Below, one piece after another: positions 16,560-25,722 of a stretch of DNA of 33,423 bases. This DNA is from Caulobacteraceae bacterium (GTDB lineage: Bacteria; Pseudomonadota; Alphaproteobacteria; Caulobacterales; Caulobacteraceae). The notes beneath the pieces were generated by a model that saw nothing but the letters and a program-made list of their open reading frames with translations, ran no database searches and was not told where the DNA came from. The DNA is taken from positions 1 through 33,423 of the forward strand of contig CANJKG010000004.1 of assembly GCA_947474775.1 (NCBI GenBank), in the 5' to 3' direction. Both the position numbers and the translations under genes were made by a program. Numbering within the stretch: the first letter of the stretch is position 1; each line of letters starts with the position of its first letter.

Positions 16560-17653
16560 GCCTTGGCTCCCTTGCGGCCCGGTGTGTGGGTGGGACTGGC
16601 CAGAGCGGCGGCCTCGTCCAGCGGCCAGCGCGGCCGCGCGGGCACATCCAGCGGATCGAGCATCCCCAGCGCCAGCCGCTCGGCGCCGGCCAGCGCGATC
16701 ATCGCGGCGTTGTCGGTGCAGTAGGCCAGGGGCGGGGCGGTGAAGGAGAAGCCCCTGGCCTGGGCGGTGGCGGCCAGCCGCTCGCGCACCGCCTGGTTGG
16801 CGGCCACCCCGCCGGCAGCCACGAAGCGCAGGCCGCGCCCGCCGTACCTCTGGGCGTAGAGCGCCATGGCCCGGTCGCTGCGTTCGGCGAGCTGGTCGGC
16901 GATGGCGGCCTGGACGGCGGCGGCGAGGTCACGGCGCTCAGCCTCTGTCGTGAGGCCTTCAGCGAGGCGGGCGGCGGCGGTCTTCAGGCCGGAGAAGGAA
17001 AAGGCGAGGTCCTTGCGGCCCAGCAGCATGCGCGGCAGGACAAAGCGGGCCGGGTCGCCGCCGGCCGCCAGCTTCTCCAGCGCCGGCCCGCCGGGATAGG
17101 ACAGGCCCAGCGTCTTGGCGATCTTGTCGAAGGCCTCGCCGGCCGCGTCGTCGATGGTGGAGCCTAGCCGCCGGCATGCCCCGATCCCGTCGACCTCCAG
17201 CAACTGGCAATGCCCGCCCGAGACCAGCAGCAGCAGGAACGGATAGGGCAGGTCCGCCGCCAGCCGCGCCGAGACCGCGTGGCCCTCCAGGTGGTTCACC
17301 GCCACCAGCGGCAGGCCCAGCGCCAGCGCCGCCGCCTTGCCGAAGGACAGGCCCACCATCACCCCGCCCACGAGCCCGGGACCGGCGGTGGCGGCGATCC
17401 CGGTCATGTGGGCATAGGTGAGACCCGCTTCCGCCAGCGCCCGCTCGGCGATGGACTCGATGATCTCCACATGGGCGCGGGCGGCGATCTCCGGCACCAC
17501 GCCGCCATAGGGCGCATGCTCGGCCACCTGGCTGGCCACAACCGAGGACAGCACCTGCGCCCGGCCGCCATCGTCGAGGCGCACCACCGCGGCGGCGGTC
17601 TCGTCGCAGCTGGTCTCCAGTCCGAGGACGGTTTGCACGCTGGGCACGGTCAT
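16556..17653 (-). CDS. tsaD: tRNA N6-adenosine threonylcarbamoyltransferase
   Basis: Transfers the threonylcarbamoyl group to A37 of ANN-decoding tRNAs, working with TsaB and TsaE. Product 365 residues. The N-terminal [15 protein letters not shown], the metal-binding NHLEGH (His121, His125), [32 protein letters not shown] and [15 protein letters not shown] are diagnostic. The start ATG 17653 has no close Shine-Dalgarno; GTG codons three and six residues in are alternatives. Divergent from hemC across 70 bases. Confidence 0.96.
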   Translation of the reverse strand: MTVPSVQTVLGLETSCDETAAAVVRLDDGGRAQVLSSVVASQVAEHAPYGGVVPEIAARAHVEIIESIAERALAEAGLTYAHMTGIAATAGPGLVGGVMVGLSFGKAAALALGLPLVAVNHLEGHAVSARLAADLPYPFLLLLVSGGHCQLLEVDGIGACRRLGSTIDDAAGEAFDKIAKTLGLSYPGGPALEKLAAGGDPARFVLPRMLLGRKDLAFSFSGLKTAAARLAEGLTTEAERRDLAAAVQAAIADQLAERSDRAMALYAQRYGGRGLRFVAAGGVAANQAVRERLAATAQARGFSFTAPPLAYCTDNAAMIALAGAERLALGMLDPLDVPARPRWPLDEAAALASPTHTPGRKGAKA

Positions 17654-17723
17654 CCGGTTGCCGGAGGCGGCCCGCTCCTGTAGCAGGCCAACTCGTTCTC
17701 AGCCCCGAGGTAGACCGCCCACC

Positions 17724-18686
17724 GTGCCCACGCAACCGCCCGTCCGGATCGGGGCTCGCGGCTCCAAGCTGAGCCTGGCCCAGGCCGGGCAGGTGCAGCG
17801 GCGCATAGCCGGCCTGCTGGGAGCGGACCCGAAGGACGCCGCGCAGGTGGAGGCCGTCGCGCCGCTGATCGTCATCACCACCACCGGCGACCGGGTGCAG
17901 GACCGCCGGCTGCTGGAGATCGGCGGCAAGGGGCTGTTCACCAAGGAGATCGAGGAGGCGCTGCTGGAGGGCCGCATCGACTGCGCCATCCACTCGCTGA
18001 AGGACATGCCGGCGGCCCTGCCCGATGGCCTGTGCATCGCGGCCATCCCCGAGCGCGAGGACCCCCGCGACGCCTTCGTCAGCCTGAAGGCCGAGCGCCT
18101 GGAGGACCTGGCCCAGGGCGCGCGCCTGGGCACCGCCTCCCTGCGCCGCCAGGCCCAGTGCCTGAGCCGCCGGCCGGACCTCGCCGTCTCCATGCTTCGC
18201 GGCAATGTGGACACCCGGCTGGCCAAGCTGGCGGCCGGCGAGGCGGACGCCATCCTGCTGGCCTATGCCGGGCTGAAGAGGCTGGGGCTCGAGCGCCACG
18301 TGCGCAGCCTGCTCGATCCGGTGGAGGCGCCGCCAGCCCCTGGCCAGGGCGCGCTGGCCATCGAGACCCGCATCGTCGACCGCGACCTGCCCTGGGTCGA
18401 GGCCCTGCGACACGAGCCAACCATGCTCACGGTCGCCGCCGAGCGGGGGGCGCTGGAGGCGCTGGAAGGGTCCTGCCGCACGGCCATGGGCGCGCACGCC
18501 AGGCTGGTGGACGGCTCGCTGAAGCTGGTGGTGGAGGCCCTCACCGACGACGGCCAGGCGCGGTTCCGGCATGAGGGCGAGACCGAGCTGTCGCAGCTCG
18601 CCGACCCGCGCGCCTCGGCCCACGACCTGGGGTTCTCGCTGGGCCTGGCGGTGCGCGAGGCCGCCGGCGACGCCATCGCCCACTGA
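17724..18686 (+). CDS. hemC: Porphobilinogen deaminase (hydroxymethylbilane synthase)
   Basis: Condenses four porphobilinogens into hydroxymethylbilane. Product 320 residues from GTG 17724 (VPTQPPVRIGARGSKLSLAQ). Visible: RIGARGSKLSLAQ, the active-site DCAIHSLKDMPAALP, LRRQAQ, LRGNVDTRLAKL and the dipyrromethane cofactor cysteine in LEGSCRTAMGAHA (Cys251). The stop TGA overlaps the ATG of the next gene by one base (TGATG). First gene of the heme cluster, which continues through hemD to hemY. Confidence 0.95.
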   Translation: MPTQPPVRIGARGSKLSLAQAGQVQRRIAGLLGADPKDAAQVEAVAPLIVITTTGDRVQDRRLLEIGGKGLFTKEIEEALLEGRIDCAIHSLKDMPAALPDGLCIAAIPEREDPRDAFVSLKAERLEDLAQGARLGTASLRRQAQCLSRRPDLAVSMLRGNVDTRLAKLAAGEADAILLAYAGLKRLGLERHVRSLLDPVEAPPAPGQGALAIETRIVDRDLPWVEALRHEPTMLTVAAERGALEALEGSCRTAMGAHARLVDGSLKLVVEALTDDGQARFRHEGETELSQLADPRASAHDLGFSLGLAVREAAGDAIAH

Positions 18687-19762
18687 TGACCCAGCTCGAC
18701 CGGCTTGCCGAGATCGCGCGGGAAGGCCGGGCGCATTTCGACGCCGGGCGGCTGGAGGCGGCGGAGCGGTGCTTCCTGGAGGCGGTGGCCATGGGGCCGG
18801 ACGACGACGGCGTCCTGCACAACCTCGGCGTCATCCGCGACCGGCTGGGCGACCTGCCCGGGGCCGAGGCCTGGCTCCGCCGGGCCGTGAGCGCCGCCCC
18901 TGGCCACTCAGAGCACCTGGCCGCGCTCGGGCTGGTGCGGCTCGCCCAGGGCGAATTCGCCGAAGGGTTCCGGCTCTATGACTCCTGGCGCGACACGCCG
19001 GGCTGGTCGGCCGATGCGGCGCCGGCCCTGTCGATCCCGCGCTGGAGGGGAGAGACCCTGATCGGCAAGCGGGTGCTGGTGATCTCCGAGGAGGGTCTGG
19101 GCGACCAGATCATGTACGCCCGCTTCGTCCGCCTGCTGCAGAAGCGCGGCGCCGCCGTCACCTGGATCTGCCCGGCCGTCATGGACCGGCTGTTCAAGGC
19201 CGGCCTGCAGGTGGACACCATCCTGATCGGCGGCGAGGCGCGGGTGACGGCGGATTTCTACCTGTCCTCCAGCGCCTTGCCGGTCGCCTTCATGCCCCTG
19301 CTCGGATAACCGCCCGCCGAGCCCTACCTGACGCCGCCGCCGCCGCGTTGGATCCCGGGCGCGCGCATCGGGGTGATGGCCCGGGGCAATCCCAGGCACT
19401 GGAACGACCGCCACCGCTCCCTGCCGCCGGAGCTCGGGGCCGAGCTCATGGCGCTGCCTGGCGCCATCGGCCTGGAGCCGCAGAACACCGGCGCCGCGGA
19501 TCTGCACGACACCGCCGCCATCATCGCCGGCCTGGACCTGGTGATCTCCGTGGACACCGCCGTGGCCCACCTGGCCGGCGCGCTCGGCAAGCCCGTCTGG
19601 CTGCTGCTGCCGGCGATCGGGACCGACTGGCGCTGGGGGCGCGAAGGCGCGGGCTCGGCCTGGTATCCCTCCGCCCGGCTGTTCCGCCAGCCGGCGCCCG
19701 GCGACTGGGCGAGCTTGATCGCCCAGGTGACAGCGCTGTCGCCGACGGCGTCAAGAGGCTAG
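18686..19762 (+). pseudogene. TPR / glycosyltransferase-9-like protein interrupted by an in-frame stop
   Basis: Two open segments in the same frame: 18686-19309 (207 residues) and the continuation to 19762, separated by TAA at 19307-19309. The first part has TPR-like helices (AAERCFLEAVAMGPDDDGVL, LPGAEAWLRRAV, FAEGFRLYD) and then a glycosyltransferase-like strand ISEEGLGDQIMYARFVRLL. The second has MARGNPRHWNDRHRSLP and DLVISVDTAVAHLAGALGKP, the C-terminal nucleotide-sugar-like fold of family-9-type proteins. Together they make one protein of about 358 codons. The TAA stands in a loop between the lobes (MPLLG stop PPAEPYLTPPPPRW). No compensating start has a good ribosome-binding site. Either a real nonsense change, paired small indels, or a sequencing error. 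Confidence 0.75.
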
Positions 19763-19770
19763 AAGCCCCC

Positions 19771-20463
19771 ATGCCCAAGCTTCGCCAGAAGGTCTGGATC
19801 ACCCGCGCCGAGCCCGGAGCCTCGGCGACCGCCGAACGTGTGCAGGCGCTGGGCTACCAGGCGGTGGTCGCGCCGCTGCTGACCCTGCAGCCCCTGACGG
19901 GGGTCCGCGTCGACCTCTCGGGGGTTGCCGCGCTCGCCTTCACCAGCGCCAATGGGGTGCGCGCCTTCGCCGATATCTGCGGGGAGCGGTCGCTGCGGGT
20001 GTTCGCAGTGGGGGTCGCCACCGCCCAGGCGGCGCGCAAGGCCGGCTTCCGCGCCGTGCTCTCCGCGGACGGGGATGTCGGCGCGCTGGTGAACGGCATC
20101 GCCTCGCGCCGCAAGGAGCTGATCGGGACGGTGCTGCATCCCGGCGCCCTGGAGGTGGCCGGCGACCTCGTGGGCGGCCTGGAGGCGCAGGGCGTGCCCG
20201 CCAGGACCCTGGCGCTCTATGAGAGCGTGCCGGCGACCGTCGACGACCCGCAGGCGCTGGTCGCCAGCGACGCGGTGCTGCTGCATTCGCCCAAGGCCGC
20301 CACGGTGCTGGCGGGCGTCCTGAGGGCCAACCCGGCGCCCGGCCTGCGGGCGCTGGGCCTGTCGCGGGCGGTGCTGAAGCCGCTGGGCCGCCTGCCCCTG
20401 GCCGAGCGCGCCTATCCGCCGTTCCCTCTCGAAGCCGGGCTACTGAATCTGTTACACCGGTAG
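19771..20463 (+). CDS. hemD: Uroporphyrinogen-III synthase
   Basis: Cyclises hydroxymethylbilane to uroporphyrinogen III. Product 230 residues with poor sequence conservation, as usual for HemD, but ITRAEPGASATAERVQALGY, LAFTSANGVRAFAD, ALYESVPATVDD and LLHSPKAATVLAGV fit, and the operon position supports it. Start ATG 19771 (MPKLRQKVWIT) with AAGAGG about 12 bases upstream; the frame is open upstream but overlaps the TPR gene. Mitofilin-like gene follows two bases after the stop. Confidence 0.9.
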   Translation: MPKLRQKVWITRAEPGASATAERVQALGYQAVVAPLLTLQPLTGVRVDLSGVAALAFTSANGVRAFADICGERSLRVFAVGVATAQAARKAGFRAVLSADGDVGALVNGIASRRKELIGTVLHPGALEVAGDLVGGLEAQGVPARTLALYESVPATVDDPQALVASDAVLLHSPKAATVLAGVLRANPAPGLRALGLSRAVLKPLGRLPLAERAYPPFPLEAGLLNLLHR

Positions 20464-20465
20464 TC

Positions 20466-21326
20466 ATGACGACGCCTTCAGATCCTGACGGCCTGCCCAA
20501 GGATCCCTCCGACTACCGGCCGCGGCGGATACTCTCACCCACCTTCTGGGCGATGATCGCGTTTGGCGTGCTCTGCGTGCTGGCCGGCGTGGCGGTGGCC
20601 ACCTGGGCGCCGAAGCTCATGCCCAAGGCCAGGCCAGGGGCGGCCGTCCAGGCCACCGCCGCGGAGCAGGCCCTGGTCACCGTCCCTCCCGAGCCTGCGC
20701 CCCTCGCCTTGCCCGCAGCGGCGGCGGCCGACATCGGCGAAGTGGAGCGGCTCAGCGCCCGGGTCGCGGCCCTGGAGACGCACGAAGCCCGGGTGAACGC
20801 GGCCGCCGCGGCCGCCCTGGCCGCCGCCGCCCTCATGGAGGTCTCGCAGAGTTCGCGCCCCTTCTCCGCCGAGCTCGCGGCGCTGAAGGCCGCCGCGCCG
20901 GGATCGCCGGAGCTGGCCGCGCTCACCCGGCTGGCGGAGACCGGCGCCCCCAGCCGCGCGGCCCTGGCGGCCAGTTTCCCCGACTACGCCGCCCGCGCCG
21001 CCGTCGCCAACCGTACGCCGGGCGAGGACGCCGGGCTGGGCCAGCGGATCGCCTACGGCCTGATGCGCGTGGTCACCGTGCGCCGCGTCGGCGACGTGGC
21101 CGGCGAGGGCCCCGACGCCCGCCTGGCCCGCGCCGAGCGGCTGGTGGAGGCCGGCGACATCGACGCAGCCCTGCGCGCCCTCGACACGCTGCCGCCCCCT
21201 GCGCGCGAGGCCATGGCGCCCTGGCGGACGCTGGCCGAGCGGCGGGCCGAGATCGACCGCGTCGCCTCCATCCTGCGCGGCCGGGCCCTGCAGACCCTGA
21301 CCGCCGCGGGCCTGGAGGGCGTATGA
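20466..21326 (+). CDS. Mitofilin-like inner membrane protein of the heme operon
   Basis: Product 286 residues. A short Pro/Asp-rich cytoplasmic start is followed by one membrane helix (about residues 24-48, FWAMIAFGVLCVLAGVAVAT), then a long Ala-rich helical periplasmic part with coiled-coil character (VERLSARVAALETHEARVNA) and a C-terminal helical bundle (GQRIAYGLMRVVTVRRVGDV). This is the alphaproteobacterial mitofilin/Mic60-like arrangement commonly encoded between hemD and hemY. Its proposed role is membrane shaping; a direct role in heme synthesis is not shown. Its TGA overlaps the hemY ATG by four bases. Confidence 0.85.
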   Translation: MTTPSDPDGLPKDPSDYRPRRILSPTFWAMIAFGVLCVLAGVAVATWAPKLMPKARPGAAVQATAAEQALVTVPPEPAPLALPAAAAADIGEVERLSARVAALETHEARVNAAAAAALAAAALMEVSQSSRPFSAELAALKAAAPGSPELAALTRLAETGAPSRAALAASFPDYAARAAVANRTPGEDAGLGQRIAYGLMRVVTVRRVGDVAGEGPDARLARAERLVEAGDIDAALRALDTLPPPAREAMAPWRTLAERRAEIDRVASILRGRALQTLTAAGLEGV

Positions 21327-22849
21327 TCCGCGCTGCGCTGGCCATCCTGCTGATCGCCGCGGCCGTGGTGGCCGGGCTGGCGCTGGCCGGCGACGCCGGC
21401 GCCGCCAGCGTGGTCTGGCTGGGCTGGCGGCTGGACATGACCGCGGCCACGGCGGTGCTGATCACCCTGATCCTGTCGCTGGTCACCACCATCGGCTGGC
21501 GGACCTTGCTGTGGGTGCTCGAGGCGCCCAAGCGGGCCGCGCGGGTGCGCATCGAGGCCCGCCGACGGCAGGCCAGCGAGGTTCTCACCAACGGCTTCCT
21601 GGCCGCCGCGGCCGGCGACGGGTCCGAGGCCCGCCGGCTGGCCAGGAAGGCCGAGACCCTGGCCACCGAGACGCCCGGCCTGGTCCGGGTCCTGGCCGCC
21701 CAGGCCGCCGAGGCCGCCGGCGACACCGCCGCAGCCCAGGCCGCCTATACCGCCATGCTCAGCTTCCCGGAGATGCGGCTGGCCGGCCACAAGGGGCTGA
21801 TGGCGCTGGCGGCCGGCCGCGGCGACCGCGAGGCCGCGCTGGGCCACGCGGAGGCGGCCTATGGCGCCGCCCGTCCGACCCGCTGGGCCTGGCGCGCCCT
21901 GCTGGAGGCCCGGCTGGAGGCCGCCGACTGGCCCGGCGCCCTGGAGCTGGTGCGCACGGCCCTGGCCCGCAAGATCGTGCCGCCGGTGATGGCGGAGCGG
22001 GCGCGGGCCGCCCTGCTCGCCGCCTCCGCCGCCCAGCTGGAACACGCCGCCGAGCCCAGGGGCCGTAACCTCGCCCTGGACCAGGCCGTGGAGGCCGCCA
22101 AGCTGCAGCCTGGCTTCGCGCCCGGCGTGGTGATGGCCGCGCGCCTGCTGGCCATCGACGGCAAGGCGGGCCGGGCGGCGAGCACCATCGAACAGGCCTG
22201 GAAGGCCGCGCCGCACCCCGCGCTCTGGCTGGCCTATCGCGACCTGAAGACCGCCGAGACGCCGAAGGCGCGCGCCGCGCGGCTGGCCGGGCTGGCGGCC
22301 ATCAATCCGCAGCATCGGGAGAGCCGCATCCTGCATGTGGAGCAGCTGCTGATCGCGGGAGACCCCGCTGGCGCCAGGGATGCGGCGCTGGCCCTGGACG
22401 GCGAACCGGAGAGCGCCCGCATCGCCGGGCTGATGGCCCGCGTCGCCTACGCCGGCGGCGGCGCCGACGAGGCGCGCATGTGGATGGCCCGCGGCCTGGC
22501 CGCCCCCCACGAGCCGGACTGGTCCGATCTCGATCCCGAGGGCCGCGCCTTCGCCTACCACGCCCAGGACTGGGCACGGCTGGTGACCACCTTCGCCGAG
22601 ACCGGGGAGCTGATCCATCCGCGCTTCGAGCGTCGCGAGCGGTCGCTGAGCGAGCTTCCGGAGCTGCCCCTGCCCTACCCCGACGCCGGCGCCTTCATGC
22701 CCGGCGATGGCGCCGAGCCGGTGCTCTACCCCGACGCGCCCGAGGAGTACGGCGGCGAGGATGTGCAGCCGCCGCCGCTCGCGCCGCCGCCGCCGCGCCG
22801 CTCCCAGGGCCGCCGGCGCCTGGTCGGCGGTCCCCGGGCCGCGAAGTAG
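21323..22849 (+). CDS. hemY: HemY-type TPR membrane protein
   Basis: Product 508 residues: two N-terminal membrane helices (about 2-22 and 40-60), then a TPR-rich soluble part facing the periplasm or cytoplasm (VLTNGFLAAAAGDGSEARRL, AAQAAYTAMLSFPEMRL) and a Pro-rich basic tail (PPPLAPPPPRRSQGRRR). The N-terminal HemY_N region and the hem-operon position identify it. This is the proteobacterial HemY of unknown function, not protoporphyrinogen oxidase. Converges with the ornithine cyclodeaminase-family gene, six bases between stops. Confidence 0.9.
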   Translation: MIRAALAILLIAAAVVAGLALAGDAGAASVVWLGWRLDMTAATAVLITLILSLVTTIGWRTLLWVLEAPKRAARVRIEARRRQASEVLTNGFLAAAAGDGSEARRLARKAETLATETPGLVRVLAAQAAEAAGDTAAAQAAYTAMLSFPEMRLAGHKGLMALAAGRGDREAALGHAEAAYGAARPTRWAWRALLEARLEAADWPGALELVRTALARKIVPPVMAERARAALLAASAAQLEHAAEPRGRNLALDQAVEAAKLQPGFAPGVVMAARLLAIDGKAGRAASTIEQAWKAAPHPALWLAYRDLKTAETPKARAARLAGLAAINPQHRESRILHVEQLLIAGDPAGARDAALALDGEPESARIAGLMARVAYAGGGADEARMWMARGLAAPHEPDWSDLDPEGRAFAYHAQDWARLVTTFAETGELIHPRFERRERSLSELPELPLPYPDAGAFMPGDGAEPVLYPDAPEEYGGEDVQPPPLAPPPPRRSQGRRRLVGGPRAAK

Positions 22850-22855
22850 CCAGGC

Positions 22856-23788
22856 TCAGAACGGCAGCGGCTGGCCCAGGCCCAGTTCGCGGGCCTTCTT
22901 CAGGACATAGGCGCTGCAGGCGACATCCTCGACGCCGACGCCCTGGCTCTCGAACAGGGTGACGGCCGCCGGCGAGGGCCTGCCCGCGACCTTGCCGCTC
23001 ACCACCTCGTGCAACTCCACCGCCTGGCTCCATCGGAATGCGCCGCGCTCGGCGGCCCATCGCAGCTCGCCGCACTCGATGCGAGCCTGGCGCAGGTCGT
23101 CCACGGCAATGACGGCGGCGCGGGTGATAGTGGTCTCGTCGATCTCGCGGCGGAGCCAGCTGTTGTTGCCGGCCGCCGAGATGTGGGCGCCCGGCTCCAG
23201 CAGGGCGCCGTCGAACACCGGCTCGGCCGACTTGGTGACGGTCACCACCACCTGCGATCCCACGACCGCATCGGCGCTGGACCCGACCGGCCTGACCTCG
23301 ACGCCGAGCCGGGCCTCCATCTCCTGGGCGAACATGGCGCGTCTCTCCGCGGCCCGGCTGAATACCTTGACCAGCTTCACTGGCCGCACGGCGCAGACCG
23401 CCTCGATCTGGGTGCGCGCCTGCCGGCCGGCCCCGATCAGGCCGACCACCGAAGCATCGGGCGCCGACATGTATTTGACCGCCACGCCGGTGGCGGCGCC
23501 GGTGCGGATCCAGGCCATTACCCCGGGCTCCAGCACCGCCTCCAGCGCGCCGCCGGCCGTCTCGTAGAGCAGCGTAAGGCTGGAGCCGTGGCGCACCGCA
23601 TGGGCCCCCGACCCCAGCGCGATCCCGCCCATGACGGCGAAGGTCGTGGTGGGCGAGTGGAAGCGCTGGCGCGGCATGTTCTCCACCAGGCCCGCCGCCT
23701 GTTGGCGGAAGAGATCTTCCAGCACGGCGATGCACTCGCCCATGGGCAGCAGCTTGCCGACGTCGTCGTTGCTCAGGAAAATCGCCAT
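22856..23788 (-). CDS. Ornithine cyclodeaminase / mu-crystallin family protein
   Basis: Product 310 residues. NAD(P)-dependent family covering ornithine cyclodeaminase, alanine dehydrogenase and ketimine reductases. Motifs: MPRQRFHSP, RTGAATGVAVKYMSAPD (with the substrate-binding Lys105), VGLIGAGRQARTQIEA (GxGxxA at about 119-124) and VAVDDLRQ-like AVIAVDDLRQ, with the conserved Asp. The real substrate cannot be told. ATG 23788 has AGGGGCAGG upstream; the longer frame to 23881 adds only basic, unrelated residues. Confidence 0.9.
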   Translation of the reverse strand: MAIFLSNDDVGKLLPMGECIAVLEDLFRQQAAGLVENMPRQRFHSPTTTFAVMGGIALGSGAHAVRHGSSLTLLYETAGGALEAVLEPGVMAWIRTGAATGVAVKYMSAPDASVVGLIGAGRQARTQIEAVCAVRPVKLVKVFSRAAERRAMFAQEMEARLGVEVRPVGSSADAVVGSQVVVTVTKSAEPVFDGALLEPGAHISAAGNNSWLRREIDETTITRAAVIAVDDLRQARIECGELRWAAERGAFRWSQAVELHEVVSGKVAGRPSPAAVTLFESQGVGVEDVACSAYVLKKARELGLGQPLPF

Positions 23789-23814
23789 GCCTGCCCCTGT
23801 AAGCGCATCCGCGT

Positions 23815-23822
23815 CATCTAGC
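23815..23822 (-). promoter_or_regulatory. Possible -10 element for the cyclodeaminase-family gene
   Basis: On the minus strand GCTAGATG matches the Caulobacter housekeeping -10 consensus GCTANAWC at seven of eight positions, about 26 bases before the ATG. No matching TTGACG -35 is visible at the expected distance, so this is tentative. Confidence 0.25.
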
Positions 23823-23988
23823 ATGGCCCCCGCCGGGCGGAGATTTTTAGGCAGCCCTGGACGGCGCCGCCTTGAGAACAAGCACAGGTCGTTTCAACGC
23901 CCCCGCACCGAGGCTTGGGGTGGACGATCCATGTCCGGCCCCGCAGATCGGGCGAGGTTCTTCAGGACGAAGCAGGGGTTGCGGGGCG

Positions 23989-25566
23989 ATGGGCAGGTTC
24001 GTGGGTGTTTCCTTGGCGCTGGCTATCGCCATGACGGGGGGACCACCAGCCGCGGCGCAGCAGGACATCGAGGCCCTGAAGGCACAGGCCATCGCCTATG
24101 TCGACGGCAAGGCGAAGCTCAACCAGGAAATCATCGACACCCTCTTCAGCTTCGCAGAGCCGGCCTTCGAGGAGGAGGAGACCGGCCGCTACCTGACCAA
24201 GATCCTCAAGGACGAGGGGTTCACCATCCAGTTGGGCGTCGGCGGCATGCCCACCGCCTGGGTCGCCACCTGGACCAACGGGACCGGCGGTCCGGGGCTA
24301 TCCTTCATCTCCGACGTCGATGGCCTGCGCGGCGTCTCGCAGAAGCCGGGCGTGCTCGCCAATGAGCCCCTGGTGGAGGGCGGCGACGGGCATGGCGAAG
24401 GCCACAACACCGGCATGGCCGTGAGCATCCTGGGCGCCCTGGCCACCAAGAAGATCATGCAGGAACAGGGGATCGCCGGGACGCTGCAGATCTGGCCCGG
24501 CATCGCCGAGGAGGTGCTGGGGGCTAAGGCGTTCTACGTCCGCGCGGGCGTCTTCAAGGGGATCGACGTGGTGCTGGCCAACCACGTCGGTCGGGACCTG
24601 ATGTCCGTGTGGGGCCAGGAGGGAAGCCTGGGCCTTATTTCCATGGAGTACCGGTTCAAGGGGACAACGGCTCACGCCGCGGGCGATCCCTGGGACGGCC
24701 GCAGCGCGCTGGACGCCGTGGAGCTCATGAACGCGGGCTGGAACTACCGGCGCGAGCACCTGCGCCCCGAACAGCGCTCGCACTATGTGATCACCCAGGG
24801 CGGCGACCAGCCGAACGTCGTCCCCGGCGAGGCGACGGTCTGGTACTATTTCCGCAACGTCGATGCGAAGTCCGTCGATGAGATGCGCCAGATCGCCGAC
24901 CGGATCGCCACCGGCGCCTCCCAGATGACCGACACCAGCTGGAGCCGCCGGATCCTCGGCTCGGCCTGGCCCCGGCACAACAACAAGGTCATCGGCGAGG
25001 TCTACGACGCCAACATCGTCCGCGTGGGCATGCCCCAGTGGAGCGCGGACGACCAGGCCTACGCCAAGGCGGTGCAGACGGCGTTGGGCGCCCCCGTCCT
25101 CGGCCTGAAGACCGAGGTCACGGAGATGGCCAAGCCGGGCCGTCCGGGCGGATCGGGCTCCGACGACATCGGCACCGTGATGTGGACCCTGCCCACCGCC
25201 CGGCTCTACTATCCGGCGAACATCCAGGGCCTGAAGGGCCACAGCTGGGAGGCCGCCCTGGCCTCGGCCACCCCGATCGCCCACAAGGGCGCGCTGGCCG
25301 GAGCCAAGGTCACGGCGCTGACCGCCATCGACTTCCTGCTGAAGCCGGACCTGATCGCCCAGGCCAAGGCCTATTTCACCGACGTCCAGACCAAGGACAT
25401 CAAGTACTATCCGCTCGAGGACCCCACGGACGTCCCGGCGATCTGGGTGAACGCGGAGGCCGACACCCGCAACCGGCCCCAGCAGCGGAAATTCTACTAC
25501 GACGCCAAGAAATACCGGACCTATCTCGACCAGCTGGGCGTCAAATACCCTGTCCTGACGAAGTAG
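23989..25566 (+). CDS. Exported M20-family amidohydrolase/peptidase, AbgB-like
   Basis: Product 525 residues with a cleavable signal peptide (MGRFVGVSLALAIAMTGG, cleavage near AAA-QQ at 23). The metallopeptidase domain shows FISDVDGLRGVSQKPG (Asp109, Asp111 where classic M20 has His-x-Asp), GHGEGHNTGM (His139), WPGIAEEVLG (Glu174, Glu175), NHVG (His199) and, late, LKGHSWEAAL. An inserted dimerisation domain begins near EYRFKGTTAHAA. AbgB-type proteins, which cut p-aminobenzoyl-glutamate and similar amides, also replace the first His. ATG 23989 follows AGGGGTTGCGGGGCG. The longer frame to 23872 lacks similarity. Cleaves an amide in the periplasm by inference. Confidence 0.9.
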   Translation: MGRFVGVSLALAIAMTGGPPAAAQQDIEALKAQAIAYVDGKAKLNQEIIDTLFSFAEPAFEEEETGRYLTKILKDEGFTIQLGVGGMPTAWVATWTNGTGGPGLSFISDVDGLRGVSQKPGVLANEPLVEGGDGHGEGHNTGMAVSILGALATKKIMQEQGIAGTLQIWPGIAEEVLGAKAFYVRAGVFKGIDVVLANHVGRDLMSVWGQEGSLGLISMEYRFKGTTAHAAGDPWDGRSALDAVELMNAGWNYRREHLRPEQRSHYVITQGGDQPNVVPGEATVWYYFRNVDAKSVDEMRQIADRIATGASQMTDTSWSRRILGSAWPRHNNKVIGEVYDANIVRVGMPQWSADDQAYAKAVQTALGAPVLGLKTEVTEMAKPGRPGGSGSDDIGTVMWTLPTARLYYPANIQGLKGHSWEAALASATPIAHKGALAGAKVTALTAIDFLLKPDLIAQAKAYFTDVQTKDIKYYPLEDPTDVPAIWVNAEADTRNRPQQRKFYYDAKKYRTYLDQLGVKYPVLTK

Positions 25567-25617
25567 GCTCACCCGGCTTGGCGAACGGCGGCCTTACCGC
25601 TAAATAGGCGCACCCTG

Positions 25618-25635
25618 CGGCTGGCCTCCCAGCCG
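25618..25635. repeat. Hairpin between the M20 gene and tRNA-Thr
   Basis: CGGCTGG-CCTC-CCAGCCG forms a perfect 7-bp stem with a 4-base loop. It may terminate the M20 transcript, but no T tract follows (GAACCGGGG), and it lies only eight bases before the tRNA. It may instead insulate the tRNA or form part of its leader. Confidence 0.45.
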
Positions 25636-25643
25636 GAACCGGG

Positions 25644-25719
<76 letters not shown>

Positions 25720-25722
25720 CCC

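Noticed and set aside
16959-18683. Minus-strand open frame of 574 codons opposite hemC and overlapping tsaD
   Set aside because: The hemC and tsaD motifs are unambiguous; the frame has no motif of its own.
23829-23848. GC-rich palindrome followed by ATTTTTA as a Rho-independent terminator
   Set aside because: CCGCCGGGCGG leaves no room for a loop, and no gene ends upstream on that strand.
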